Assembly: GCA_017441605.1 (NCBI GenBank)
Contig: JAFRXD010000090.1
Span: 62,001 to 126,000, forward strand
Direction of reading: 5' to 3'
DNA from: Thermoguttaceae bacterium
GTDB taxonomy: Bacteria > Planctomycetota > Planctomycetia > Pirellulales > Thermoguttaceae
DNA length: 64,000 bases
The notes below the pieces were generated by a model, which saw only the letters and a program-made list of their open reading frames with translations, had not been told where the DNA came from and searched no databases. The translations under genes were made by a program, and so were the position numbers. Below, piece by piece: positions 31,707-40,860 of this stretch; within the stretch, counting starts at the first letter, position 1; each line of letters starts with the position of its first letter.

Positions 31707-33017
31707 ATGTTGGATTTTAACGATCTCGTCTCGAAAAAGGAATCGTTGTCGCTCGTCGGTTTGGGATACGTCGGTATGCCGATCGCGATCGCGTTCGCTC
31801 GCAAAATTAACGTCGTCGGATTCGATCTGAACAAAGCCAAGATCGACCTGTACAAATCCGGAGTCGATCCCACGCGCGAAGTGGGCGACGAGGCGATTAA
31901 AAACTCGACCGTGCTCTTTACCTCCGACGAAGCCGACCTTCGCAAAGCGAAGTTCCACATCGTCGCCGTTCCCACCCCCGTCTACGACGACCACACCCCC
32001 GACCTGACCCCCGTCGAGAGCGCCAGCGAGATACTCGGCCGCAATCTGACCAAAGGTGGCGTCGTCGTGTTCGAGTCGACCGTGTACCCCGGCGTGACCG
32101 AGGACGTCTGCGTTCCGATCCTCGAGCGCGAATCGGGCCTGAAATGCGGCGTCGACTTTAAAGTCGGCTACTCCCCCGAGCGCATCAACCCGGGCGACAA
32201 AGTCCACCGCCTCGAAACGATCACCAAAATCGTCTCCGGCATGGACGAGGAAACCCTCGACTTGGTCGCCAAAGTCTACGAGCTGGTCGTCGAAGTCGGC
32301 GTCCACCGCGCCCCTTGCATCAAAGTCGCCGAGGCGGCGAAAGTTATCGAAAACAGCCAGCGCGACGTCAATATCGCGTTTATGAACGAGCTGTCGATCA
32401 TCTTCAATAAGATGGGAATCGATACGAAATCGGTCCTCGAGGCCGCGGGAACCAAGTGGAACTTCCTAAAATTCACCCCCGGCTTGGTCGGCGGGCACTG
32501 CATCGGGGTCGACCCCTACTATCTCACGTACAAGGCGGAAGACCTCGGGTACCACAGCCAGATCATCTTGTCGGGGCGGCGTATCAACGACGGCATGGGC
32601 AAGTACGTCGGCGAGAGCTGCGTCAAGACCCTTATCAAGTGCGAAAAGCAAGTCAAGAACGCGCGCGTCGCGATTCTCGGGTTCACCTTTAAAGAGAACT
32701 GTCCCGACACGCGCAACAGCAAGGTCTTCGATATCGTCAAGGAACTGCGCGAGTACGGAATCGAGCCGATCGTCGCCGACCCGATCGCCGACGCCGCCGA
32801 GGCCAAGAGGTTGTACGGCGTTCAATTCGTCGATCTCTCCGATATTCGCGACATGGACGCGGTGATTCTCGCCGTCGCCCACAAAGAGTTCTCGCACTTC
32901 TCGATGAAAGACGTCGACGCGTTCTTTGGCAAAGGCCCCAAAGCGCTCCTCGATATCAAGGGAATCCTTGACCGCGCCGAATACGAAAAGGCGGGGTACG
33001 CCTACTGGCGCCTGTAA
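31707..33017 (+). CDS. Nucleotide-sugar (UDP-N-acetylhexosamine type) 6-dehydrogenase
   Basis: A 436-residue enzyme of the UDP-glucose/GDP-mannose dehydrogenase family. The NAD-binding GLGYVG is at residues 18-23; the central domain has the conserved VGYSPERINPGD and the catalytic Cys265 in GGHCIGVDPYY; the C-terminal domain begins near FTFKENCPDTRNSKV. The sequence is closest in feel to the TviB/WbpA branch, which makes UDP-N-acetyl-hexosaminuronic acids for capsule or O-antigen. AAGGAC precedes the ATG. A strong terminator follows at 33058. It may work with the acyltransferase upstream in surface polysaccharide synthesis. Confidence 0.9.
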   Translation: MLDFNDLVSKKESLSLVGLGYVGMPIAIAFARKINVVGFDLNKAKIDLYKSGVDPTREVGDEAIKNSTVLFTSDEADLRKAKFHIVAVPTPVYDDHTPDLTPVESASEILGRNLTKGGVVVFESTVYPGVTEDVCVPILERESGLKCGVDFKVGYSPERINPGDKVHRLETITKIVSGMDEETLDLVAKVYELVVEVGVHRAPCIKVAEAAKVIENSQRDVNIAFMNELSIIFNKMGIDTKSVLEAAGTKWNFLKFTPGLVGGHCIGVDPYYLTYKAEDLGYHSQIILSGRRINDGMGKYVGESCVKTLIKCEKQVKNARVAILGFTFKENCPDTRNSKVFDIVKELREYGIEPIVADPIADAAEAKRLYGVQFVDLSDIRDMDAVILAVAHKEFSHFSMKDVDAFFGKGPKALLDIKGILDRAEYEKAGYAYWRL

Positions 33018-33057
33018 ATCGTTCGAATCCCGCGCTTTTCGCGCCGTTTCTTTCTCC

Positions 33058-33094
33058 AACGCGCTCCGGAACTCGCTTCCCGAGCGCGTTTTTT
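33058..33094 (+). terminator. Terminator of the nucleotide-sugar dehydrogenase gene
   Basis: AACGCGCTC (33058-33066) pairs with GAGCGCGTT (33082-33090), followed by TTTT. It lies about 40 bases after the stop. Confidence 0.8.
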
Positions 33095-33115
33095 CGTTCG
33101 GCGAGCCGCCGCGCG

Positions 33116-33151
33116 CAATAAAAAACGGCGATTCCGCTCGGGAATCGCCGT
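33116..33151 (-). terminator. Terminator of pheT
   Basis: On the minus strand ACGGCGATTCC / GGAATCGCCGT (33151-33125) followed by TTTTTTATT, 28 bases after the pheT stop. Separate from the plus-strand terminator next to it. Confidence 0.85.
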
Positions 33152-33178
33152 CGCTTGTTTCAACGCTCGACCGGCGCG

Positions 33179-35611
33179 TCAGCGCAGCGAGATCTCGTTC
33201 GCTTTGAGGAAGTCGAGGAACTTTTGGTGGAAGTCTTCGATTTCTTCCCCCGTCAGGGTGCGATCCAAGGCTCCGATTTCGTAGCGGAACGAATAGCTCC
33301 CCGTCCCCTTCTCCATTCCCTTGCCCTTATAGGACGTTAGGAACGAGCGCTTGAGAACGAGCGGATGCGAGAACTCGTCGAGCTTCGCGGCGAGCCCTTC
33401 GTACCCCGACTCCAAGGGCCAAACGAGGGAGAAGTCTTGCCAAGAGCCGGGGAACTTCGGAGGCTCCGTAAAGACGCAAGTCGGATAGATCGAGCCGGGG
33501 AAACGATCGAGCTCCAGCTCGAACCAAACGACCTGTCCCCCTTCCGGAGAGACGACTTCCAGCGCCTTCTTGTCGAGAACCCCGAGCGCGCCGACATAGG
33601 CGTCGCCGCAATAGATCTCGACCGAGTAATCCGCCTTCTGCCAAGGGGATTTGTCCTCTTTCGTCGCGACGAATCGCAGCGCGTCTTTTCGCTGGGCGTA
33701 AATTTCGCCTAGGTCTTCGATCGCGCCCTTGATTTCGAGGTAATGATCCTCCAAATCCCCCGTCTGGGCGAAACTTAGCCCGGAAAGACGGCGCTCCTCC
33801 CGACATTTCTCGGCGCTGTCGACCGGCTTGCGCTGGTCGTCGACCGCCCCGATCAGGAAATAAACCCGACCGATCTCGAAGATCCGGAACGAGTCGCGAT
33901 AAGGGCGATTCTTCGCGACGAGCGCGAGCAGGTTCGGCATAAGGGTCGTTCGCAGCCGCGCTTCGTAGGGAGCGACGGGGTTGAGCAACTCGAGCGTCGC
34001 GCCCGGGTCGAACCCAAGTTTCGACGTCCATTTGTCGTTGAACCACGAGTAGTTGTGAACTTCGAGGAATCCTCGCCCCGACGCCAAAAGCCGGCGCGCG
34101 CGATGCTCGAGTTTGATGTAGTCCTCGTAGAGCAACGGCTTGATCGGCGCGGTCGGCATGACCGGCTCGATATTGTCGAATCCGAAGATTCGCGAGACTT
34201 CCTCGACGATATCCTCCTCGATCGAAATATCTTTTCGACTGCGGAACGGAGGAACTCCAACGCGAAGGGTTCCGTCGGGCAGGAAGTCCGCCTCGAACTG
34301 AATCGAGCGAAGGATCTCGAGGGTCTTCTCTTTCGGGAAATCGACCCCGACCAGCGCGTTCATCCGCCCCGGCGCCAATTCGATATAGCGCGTCTCGTCT
34401 TGAAGATCCCCCGCGAGCGAGAATCGAGTCTCCACTTTGAACGGAACGCCGGCCTCTTCGACGAGCTTCAAGATGCGCTCGGTTCCGACCTTAACGTTCG
34501 CGGGGGGTTGCGTCTTCTCGTACCGCTGGGAGGCGTCGGTGCGCAAATTGAGCCGCCCGGACGTCTTGCGAATTCGCTCCGCGCGGAAGTTCGCGGACTC
34601 GAGCATAACGCGAGTCGTTTTCGGGGTAATTTCGGTCTCGAGCCCTCCCATGATTCCCGCGATCGCGACCGGCTTGTCGCCGTCGCAAATCATTGTGTCC
34701 TCGGGTATCATTTTGCGCTCGACCCCGTCGAGGGTGGTAAAACCCCCCTCTTTGCCCATCGGCGCGACGCGAATACTAGAAACCGTGTCGGCGTCGAAGG
34801 CGTGGGTCGGTTGCCCAAGCTCGAGGGAAACGTAGTTCGTCAGGTCGACGAGCAGGTCGTAAGTCCGCTGCCCCAAGACGTGAAGGCGACGCTGCATCTT
34901 AATCGGGGACGGAACGCGCGTCGAGTTCGCCTCGATACTGAAGACGATCCCCGAATAGCAAAGGCAGTTCTCGTCGGCGATCGCTACCGGAAACGCCGGA
35001 AGATCGTTGAATTGGTCGACGGAAAGGCGCGGATACGGCTTGAGCTCGCGGTGGAAAATCGCCGCCAATTCGCGCGCGAATCCGTAGTGCCCCCACAGAT
35101 CCGGACGGTGCGTCAAACTCTTGTTGTCGATTTCGATAAGGCAGTCGGTCGCGGGAACGTAATCGGCGAAGGGAACCCCGGTCTTGGTCGAGGCGGGGCA
35201 TTCGAAGAGAATCTCATGCCAGGAACTCATACCGAGCTCGCCGGCGGCGCACAGCATCCCCTCGCTGGGGCGCCCGTAAAGTTCCGCCTTCTCGATCGTT
35301 TTGTCGCCGAGAACGGTTCCGGCGGGCGCGAACGGGGCCTTCAGCCCAACGCGCGCGTTCGGAGCCCCGCAGACGGTCTTGTAGGTTCGGTCGCCGCAGT
35401 CGACTTCGCAAAAAGTTCGCGTCTTCCCGTCGGGGGTCTCGAAGGGCGTCGCCGAAACGATTTCGCCGACTAAAACGCCGTCGACAAAACGTGTTACGGG
35501 GCAAACGTCCTCGACCTCGGCGGTCGCCATCGTGAGCTTGTCGGCGATCGTCTTGGGATCGAAACCGGAAAGGTCGACGAAATCGGAAATCCAGTCAAGA
35601 GAAATAAACAT
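33179..35611 (-). CDS. pheT: Phenylalanine-tRNA ligase beta subunit
   Basis: An 810-residue bacterial PheT. The N-terminal tRNA-binding (EMAP-like) domain is seen at about residues 40-150 (GVLVGEIVSATPFETPDGKTR), then the B3/B4 domain (LVDLTNYVSLELGQPTHAFD), B5 and catalytic-like core (EEDIVEEVSRIFGFDNI), and the C-terminal FDX-ACB anticodon-binding fold (DFSLVWPLESGYEGL ... DRTLTGEEIEDFHQK). With PheS it charges tRNA-Phe; PheS is not in the window, which is not unusual but means the genes are separated here. No regulatory leader peptide was noticed. Its own terminator lies downstream. Confidence 0.96.
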   Translation of the reverse strand: MFISLDWISDFVDLSGFDPKTIADKLTMATAEVEDVCPVTRFVDGVLVGEIVSATPFETPDGKTRTFCEVDCGDRTYKTVCGAPNARVGLKAPFAPAGTVLGDKTIEKAELYGRPSEGMLCAAGELGMSSWHEILFECPASTKTGVPFADYVPATDCLIEIDNKSLTHRPDLWGHYGFARELAAIFHRELKPYPRLSVDQFNDLPAFPVAIADENCLCYSGIVFSIEANSTRVPSPIKMQRRLHVLGQRTYDLLVDLTNYVSLELGQPTHAFDADTVSSIRVAPMGKEGGFTTLDGVERKMIPEDTMICDGDKPVAIAGIMGGLETEITPKTTRVMLESANFRAERIRKTSGRLNLRTDASQRYEKTQPPANVKVGTERILKLVEEAGVPFKVETRFSLAGDLQDETRYIELAPGRMNALVGVDFPKEKTLEILRSIQFEADFLPDGTLRVGVPPFRSRKDISIEEDIVEEVSRIFGFDNIEPVMPTAPIKPLLYEDYIKLEHRARRLLASGRGFLEVHNYSWFNDKWTSKLGFDPGATLELLNPVAPYEARLRTTLMPNLLALVAKNRPYRDSFRIFEIGRVYFLIGAVDDQRKPVDSAEKCREERRLSGLSFAQTGDLEDHYLEIKGAIEDLGEIYAQRKDALRFVATKEDKSPWQKADYSVEIYCGDAYVGALGVLDKKALEVVSPEGGQVVWFELELDRFPGSIYPTCVFTEPPKFPGSWQDFSLVWPLESGYEGLAAKLDEFSHPLVLKRSFLTSYKGKGMEKGTGSYSFRYEIGALDRTLTGEEIEDFHQKFLDFLKANEISLR

Positions 35612-35699
35612 AACGTCCTCTCAGGCGTCCAAGCGAAAACGTCGCCGCGACTTTAAAACGGCTCGCGGCGACGAGCGATACGGTTCCTCGCCGATAAAT

Positions 35700-36626
35700 T
35701 TAGTTCTCGAGCAACCAAACGAGCAGCCCTTTTTGGGCGTGCATGCGATTGGCGGCCTCCTCAACGACCCTGCTTTTCGGCGAGTCGATGACCTCGTCGG
35801 TTACTTCGAGCCCGCGACGCGCCGGGAGGCAGTGCATAAAGATCGCCTCGGTTCGCGCAAGACCCATAAGCTCCGCGTTGACCTGATAGGGCCGGAATTT
35901 CTCGAGGCGCTCTTTTTCCTCCGCCTCTTGCCCCATGCTGACCCAGACGTCGGTGTACACGACCCGCGCCCCGCGAACCGCCTCGGAAGGATCCTCGATT
36001 CGCGCCAGCTTAAAGCCGGGCTGGCGCTGAGCCGTCAGCGCTCGTATTTCCTCGTCCGAAAATTCGTGTCCCTTCGGGGAAGAAACCGCGATCTGACAAC
36101 CGAGCATCGCCGACGCCTCGACCAAACTCGCCGCGACGTTGTTCGAGTCGCCGATCCAGGCGATTTTAACGTCCTCGAACGTTCCGAACTCCTCTTTGAT
36201 CGTCATCATATCGGCGAGCGCTTGGCAAGGATGCGCCTTGTCGGTCAGCGCGTTGATCACGGGAACGCTCGAATACTTTGCGAACTCGCAAACCGTCTCG
36301 TGCTTCTTGGCGCGAAAACTTATGCAGTCGACCATCGAGCTCAAAACGCGCGACACGTCGGGAATCGATTCTCGCGAGCCGAGACCGATATGGCGCTCTT
36401 CGAGCAACATAGAGCCGCCGCCGAGATGCGCCATCCCCGCCTCGAAGCTCACTCGGGTGCGGAGGGACATCTTTTCAAAAATTAGCCCCAAGACCTTTCC
36501 GTCGAGACGTTTGGGACGAATCCCCCTTTTGAAATCCGCCTTGAGTTCCTCGGCGATTTTAAGAATCGTCTTCAATTCTTCAACGTCGAGATCGCCGAGC
36601 GTTAAAATGTGTCGGAGGGGTTTCAT
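35700..36626 (-). CDS. argF: Ornithine carbamoyltransferase
   Basis: A 308-residue enzyme that makes citrulline from ornithine and carbamoyl phosphate. It shows the carbamoyl-phosphate motif SLRTRVSFEAGM, the HPCQALADMMT motif and the ornithine-binding MHCLPARRG. The ATG is one base after the argD stop, giving the order argB-argD-argF in one operon. Confidence 0.95.
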   Translation of the reverse strand: MKPLRHILTLGDLDVEELKTILKIAEELKADFKRGIRPKRLDGKVLGLIFEKMSLRTRVSFEAGMAHLGGGSMLLEERHIGLGSRESIPDVSRVLSSMVDCISFRAKKHETVCEFAKYSSVPVINALTDKAHPCQALADMMTIKEEFGTFEDVKIAWIGDSNNVAASLVEASAMLGCQIAVSSPKGHEFSDEEIRALTAQRQPGFKLARIEDPSEAVRGARVVYTDVWVSMGQEAEEKERLEKFRPYQVNAELMGLARTEAIFMHCLPARRGLEVTDEVIDSPKSRVVEEAANRMHAQKGLLVWLLEN

Positions 36627-36627
36627 A

Positions 36628-37815
36628 TCAGGCTCCCTTCTTCAATGCGTCTTCTAGAACGCCGAGACCCTCGTCGAGCGTCTCGAACGGTATGTTGACG
36701 GCCGGCAGCATGCGAATCACTTTGCCGTGCGTGCAGTTAATGAGGAGACGGTTTTCCATGCAGAGCTCCACGAAACGAGAGCCCTCGATCTTGAGCTCGA
36801 TTCCGATCATCGCCCCGACCCCGCGAACTTCTTGGATTATGTCCATTTCGCTCGCCCATTTGGCGGCTCTGTCTTTGACGCGCTTCTCGACCTCCTTGGC
36901 GCGCGCGAGGAGCCCTTCTTCCTCGATCATTTTGATCGTCGCGATCCCCGCCGCCGCCGCGACCGAGTTCCCGCCGAACGTCGACGCGTGCATCCCTTTG
37001 CGCAAGCTCGGGGCGAGCTCCCGTTTGCAAAGCATCGCGCCCGCCGCGACCCCGCCGCAAATCGTCTTCGCGAGCGTCATGACGTCGGGAACGACGTTAA
37101 AGTATTGGTAAGCGAACCATTCGCCGGTTCGTCCGACCCCGGTTTGCACTTCGTCGAAAATGAGAACCAAATCGCGCTCGTCGCACAATTTGCGCAAACC
37201 TTGCAGGAATTCGAGGCTCGGCACGTTGACGCCCCCTTCCCCCTGGATCGGCTCGAGCATGATTCCGGCGGTCTCGTCGTCGATCGCCGCCTCGACCCCC
37301 GCGAGATCGCCGTAATTGCAGTAGACGAAACCGGGAAGAAGCGGTTCAAGACCGTCGTGGTACTTCTGCTGCGCGGTCGCGGTAACCGTCGCCATCGTGC
37401 GACCGTGGAACGAGTTGTAGAACGTGATAATCTTATATTTTCCCTTGGGGGAACGCAACCGCGTCAGTTTAATCGCGGCCTCGTTCGCCTCGGCGCCCGA
37501 GTTGCAGAAGAACGCCTTGCCTCCGAAACTTCGCTCGGAAAGCATTTGCGCCCATACGCCCTGTTCCTCGGTGTGCCAGCTATTCGGAACGTGAATCAGG
37601 CGCCCGACCTGTTCGCGTATCGCGTTGGCGATCGGCTCGGGCGCGTGCCCCAGCATATCGCAACCCCAACCGGGGAAGAAGTCGATGTAGCGAACGCCCT
37701 CGGCGTCCCACAAATAGGAGCCTTCTCCGCGAACGAGCGCGACCGGATAGCGCGTGTAATTCGGAATAACGAATTGATCAAAAAGGGAAATAATTTCTTG
37801 CGAACTTCTGGACAT
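36628..37815 (-). CDS. argD: Acetylornithine aminotransferase
   Basis: A 395-residue PLP enzyme of class III aminotransferases: GKAFFCNSGAEANEAAIKL binds the cofactor phosphate, IFDEVQTGVGRTG holds the conserved Asp, and the PLP lysine is in TLAKTICGG. It transfers an amino group from glutamate to acetylglutamate semialdehyde in arginine synthesis. I start at ATG 37815, which gives the usual family length; a longer frame from TTG 37878 would overlap argB. It sits between argB and argF. Confidence 0.93.
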   Translation of the reverse strand: MSRSSQEIISLFDQFVIPNYTRYPVALVRGEGSYLWDAEGVRYIDFFPGWGCDMLGHAPEPIANAIREQVGRLIHVPNSWHTEEQGVWAQMLSERSFGGKAFFCNSGAEANEAAIKLTRLRSPKGKYKIITFYNSFHGRTMATVTATAQQKYHDGLEPLLPGFVYCNYGDLAGVEAAIDDETAGIMLEPIQGEGGVNVPSLEFLQGLRKLCDERDLVLIFDEVQTGVGRTGEWFAYQYFNVVPDVMTLAKTICGGVAAGAMLCKRELAPSLRKGMHASTFGGNSVAAAAGIATIKMIEEEGLLARAKEVEKRVKDRAAKWASEMDIIQEVRGVGAMIGIELKIEGSRFVELCMENRLLINCTHGKVIRMLPAVNIPFETLDEGLGVLEDALKKGA

Positions 37816-37874
37816 AACGTTCGTCTCTCTTATATCGCTTACTTGTCTAGATCGCGGCGAGGTCGAATCGAAGC

Positions 37875-38777
37875 TCAAACGGAGCGCTTGTCGACAATCT
37901 CGGTTCCAACGCCCTGACTGGTAAATATTTCTAACAGAATCGAATGCCGGAGACGACCGTTGATGATGTGGATCTTCTCGACCCCTCGCTCGATCGTTTT
38001 AAGACACGATTGAATCTTCGGAATCATCCCGCCGACGATCGCCCCGGAAGCGAGCAGTTTGCGCGCCTCGTCGGCGGTGAGCGAGTCGATCATCGAATTC
38101 GGATCGTTTGGATCGGTCCGAACCCCGTTCACTTCGGTAACGAAAATCAACTTGCTCGCGCGAAGCTGTTTCGCGACTTCCGTCGCCGCGACGTCCGCGT
38201 TCACGTTCAGACCGTGTCCGCTACCGTCGTCCATCAGCGTGTACGAGGGAATGATCGGAATCGTCCGCTTGTCGCAACATTCGAGAATTTTGTCGACGTC
38301 GACGCGCGTTACCTCTCCGACCCAGCCGAGATCCACCTCTTGCCCCGAGTCGTCCTTAACCGTCGTTTTGCGACCGTAAAGCGCGTTTGTGTCGAACGCC
38401 GGGGAAAGAGATTTCGCCGCCCCGCCGTAAAACTTGATTTCGTCGACGATATTTTGCGAGATCTTTTTCGCCAAAACCTCGCGAACCACCCCGAGGGTCG
38501 CCTCGTCGGTGTACCGGCGCCCTTGGACGAATCGGGGCGCGATTCCCGCGTCCGCCGCCGCTTGACTAATCGCGGGCCCTCCTCCGTGGACGACGACCGG
38601 CTTCATGCCGACCGTCTCCATAAAAACCAAATCGGTCATTAAGTGCATCATGGCGACCTTGTCTTCCATCAGACTGCCGCCCAACTTAATGACCGTAACC
38701 TTACCGCGATGCTCGCGGATCCATTTCATCGCCTCTATCAAGACGTCGGCTTTTTCGCTGGCCAATCTCGTCATCAT
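37875..38777 (-). CDS. argB: Acetylglutamate kinase
   Basis: A 300-residue kinase of the amino acid kinase family that phosphorylates N-acetylglutamate. It shows KLGGSLMED near the start, VVVHGGGPAISQ, and the nucleotide site KLIFVTEVNGVR. The full length with an N-terminal helix (LIEAMKWIREHRGK) resembles the arginine-sensitive hexameric form, so feedback inhibition is possible. GAGAGG precedes the ATG. First gene of the arg operon; rpsR lies 205 bases upstream with no clear terminator between. Confidence 0.95.
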   Translation of the reverse strand: MMTRLASEKADVLIEAMKWIREHRGKVTVIKLGGSLMEDKVAMMHLMTDLVFMETVGMKPVVVHGGGPAISQAAADAGIAPRFVQGRRYTDEATLGVVREVLAKKISQNIVDEIKFYGGAAKSLSPAFDTNALYGRKTTVKDDSGQEVDLGWVGEVTRVDVDKILECCDKRTIPIIPSYTLMDDGSGHGLNVNADVAATEVAKQLRASKLIFVTEVNGVRTDPNDPNSMIDSLTADEARKLLASGAIVGGMIPKIQSCLKTIERGVEKIHIINGRLRHSILLEIFTSQGVGTEIVDKRSV

Positions 38778-38982
38778 CGCGACCTCTCGCGGCGGGAATC
38801 TCCCAAGACGCGCTCAACGAGCGCTCGCCGCAATAAAATAAACAAAGGTTTTGCGTCTTAACGCGCCCGAATGCCGGCGCGCGATAATGCGCAAAACCCG
38901 TCGAAGAAATCGGTCGTCGAGCGCTCGACGCGACGCCGAAGCGACGCGCGCGAACCCCCGCGCCCCCGATCCGCGAATATGC

Positions 38983-39264
38983 TCAGTCGCCGACGTAAGG
39001 CATGAGAGCCATGAAACGAGCTCGTTTCACGGCCGCCGCGACCGCGTGTTGGCTAACGGCGGAACAACCGGTCTTGCGACGGCTGATGATTTTGCCTTGA
39101 CGACTGGTCAGTTTCTTGAGAAGTTCGACGTCTTTATAGTCGACGAACATCGGTCGAGGTCGCTCGCCGTTGATCGCCAACGGATCTTGTTTCTTAGCGC
39201 GAACCTTCGCCTTGGAACGCTTGCGATTGATGCGATTCTTCTTAAATGCAGCGGGCTTTGCCAT
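38983..39264 (-). CDS. rpsR: Ribosomal protein bS18
   Basis: A 93-residue S18 of the small ribosomal subunit with the expected basic N-terminus ([19 protein letters not shown]), [19 protein letters not shown] and the conserved [30 protein letters not shown] region shown here in part. The N-terminal extension is longer than in E. coli. It is not next to rpsF or rplI, its usual partners. Confidence 0.95.
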   Translation of the reverse strand: MAKPAAFKKNRINRKRSKAKVRAKKQDPLAINGERPRPMFVDYKDVELLKKLTSRQGKIISRRKTGCSAVSQHAVAAAVKRARFMALMPYVGD

Positions 39265-39534
39265 ATTTCTACCAGCTTCTCTCTACCAGCTTCAACTTCT
39301 GCCAATAAACGTTGTCGTAACGCCGCGCTCGCGAACGCGCGGCAAAGCGCCGTCCCATTTTCCTCGATTGCCCGACGCGAGGCGGATCACAATGCCAAGC
39401 GATCGGACGGCGGCGACGTCGCGAGGAAAAAATCGCGGGTATAGACGCGCATTTCGAAAGTATAACCCCCGTTCGCGTCTTCGCAAGGGGGGCCCCCAAT
39501 TTTTCGCCGAAATAGCGCCAAGCCCCGGGGGCGT

Positions 39535-40422
39535 TTAGCGCTCGTTCTCAACCCTGGCCAACGAGCCGACGCGTCGCGAAAGCGCGTCCTTCTCAAGAGC
39601 GTCGACCAAGCGTCCCGTCGCCAAATTAAGGGTCTCGATCTCGCGAGGGCCGATGGAGCGGTCGTCGTCGCTAAAGAACCAAGCGACGCCAAGAATCGTC
39701 GTTTCGGATATAATCGGAACGCAAATGGAACACTGGAAATCCTCGGGGGCCCGCCAGTACTCCGCCATATAGTCGTCTCTAACGATCACGGCGTTCCCGA
39801 GAAGCGCCTCGAGCTCGGCTCGAGCGCTCGCCAGCGGACGAGGAGGCTCGAGAAATCGATCGGCGGGAAGCCCCCAAACCGCGCGGAGCGAAAGCTCGGA
39901 GGTGGCGTCGTCGAGCAAATAGAGAGAGGCGGCGCAAAAACCGCCCAGCGCGAGGGCTCCGGAGCGAAGCGCGTCCCGCAATCGACCCGAGGCGGCGGCG
40001 CGCGTCTTTTCGAAAGACTCCTCCCCGGGAATCGCGGAAACCGCCAATTCCTCCTCCAGGGAATCGACCGTCGCGCGCCATCGGTAATTCTCCGACAACT
40101 GGGCGGCAAGCGCGCTCGCAAGCGCGCGAGCCGCGCTCCAATCGACGCGAGCAGAGCTCGACGAATCTCGCTCTAGCGCCAGAAAACCGTAGATCTTGAC
40201 CGATTCCTCTCCGATCGGAAAAACCGACCGATTCTCGCTCTCGACCAACGTCGCGCTTTCGGAAGAACCGGCGCGAACGAAACGAAGATCAAAACCGACC
40301 GCTTCTCGATACGCGCGAAGCGTCTCCGGAAGACTCGCGACGAAAGGAACCTCGAACGGTTCGATTCCGAGATTAAGCGTGGAAATTTCGCGTTGTCGTT
40401 CTTCGTTGTGTTCGTCGAGCAT
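39535..40422 (-). CDS. GAF-domain protein
   Basis: A 295-residue cytoplasmic protein. Residues about 130-280 form a GAF sensor fold: GALALGGFCAASLYLLDD, LRAVWGLPADRF, DFQCSICVPIISETTILGVA and a final IETLNLATGRLVDALE helix. The first half (LDEHNEERQREISTL, IYGFLALERD) looks like a second, more diverged GAF-type domain. No output domain is visible, so it may act as a sensor for a partner such as a kinase or phosphatase. I start at ATG 40422. It is divergent from the PQQ-propeller gene. Confidence 0.7.
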   Translation of the reverse strand: MLDEHNEERQREISTLNLGIEPFEVPFVASLPETLRAYREAVGFDLRFVRAGSSESATLVESENRSVFPIGEESVKIYGFLALERDSSSSARVDWSAARALASALAAQLSENYRWRATVDSLEEELAVSAIPGEESFEKTRAAASGRLRDALRSGALALGGFCAASLYLLDDATSELSLRAVWGLPADRFLEPPRPLASARAELEALLGNAVIVRDDYMAEYWRAPEDFQCSICVPIISETTILGVAWFFSDDDRSIGPREIETLNLATGRLVDALEKDALSRRVGSLARVENER

Positions 40423-40860
40423 TTGCAAGTAAACCCGATAATGGACCGTCGTTCAAAATGTCGCGCGCTCCCAGACCAAGCTTGGTCTCGTCGAGCGCGT
40501 TACAAACAATCGTCGAACGCGGGACAAAATTACAAAAAAACTAGACTCGACTCGCTTTTTCCGTTTGAGACGATTGTGAACGATCGCGACGGTTTTATTG
40601 TGGACCGTCGTCCTAACGCCTCGACAAAAACCGCTCAATCGTTAGAATCCTCTCAACTACTCAAGGAAAGAAAAAAAAGAAAAAAAATGGGGGGGCGGCG
40701 GTTCCAATTTGACGACCGCGATATTATGATATATGAGATAGAGTCGGGGGCGCTCGCCCCCGTCGAAACGAGACGTCGCGGACGCGCGACGCCGCGCCAT
40801 AGTCTGGGTCCCCTTGCGGCGACCTCGGAGACGAGCGCACTTGATACGAGGTTTTTCCGA
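40423..40860. other. Divergent intergenic region
   Basis: 438 bases with no supported gene; an open frame crosses it but has no coding character. A plus-strand promoter is possible at TTGACG (40709-40714), 17 bases, TATGAG (40732-40737). A related TGGACCGTCGT sequence occurs twice (about 40443 and 40601). A long A-run lies near 40674-40690. Confidence 0.45.

Noticed and set aside
40393..40860. N-terminal extension of the PQQ-propeller frame
   Set aside because: The signal peptide begins at ATG 40861; the upstream part is A-rich non-coding sequence with no protein character.
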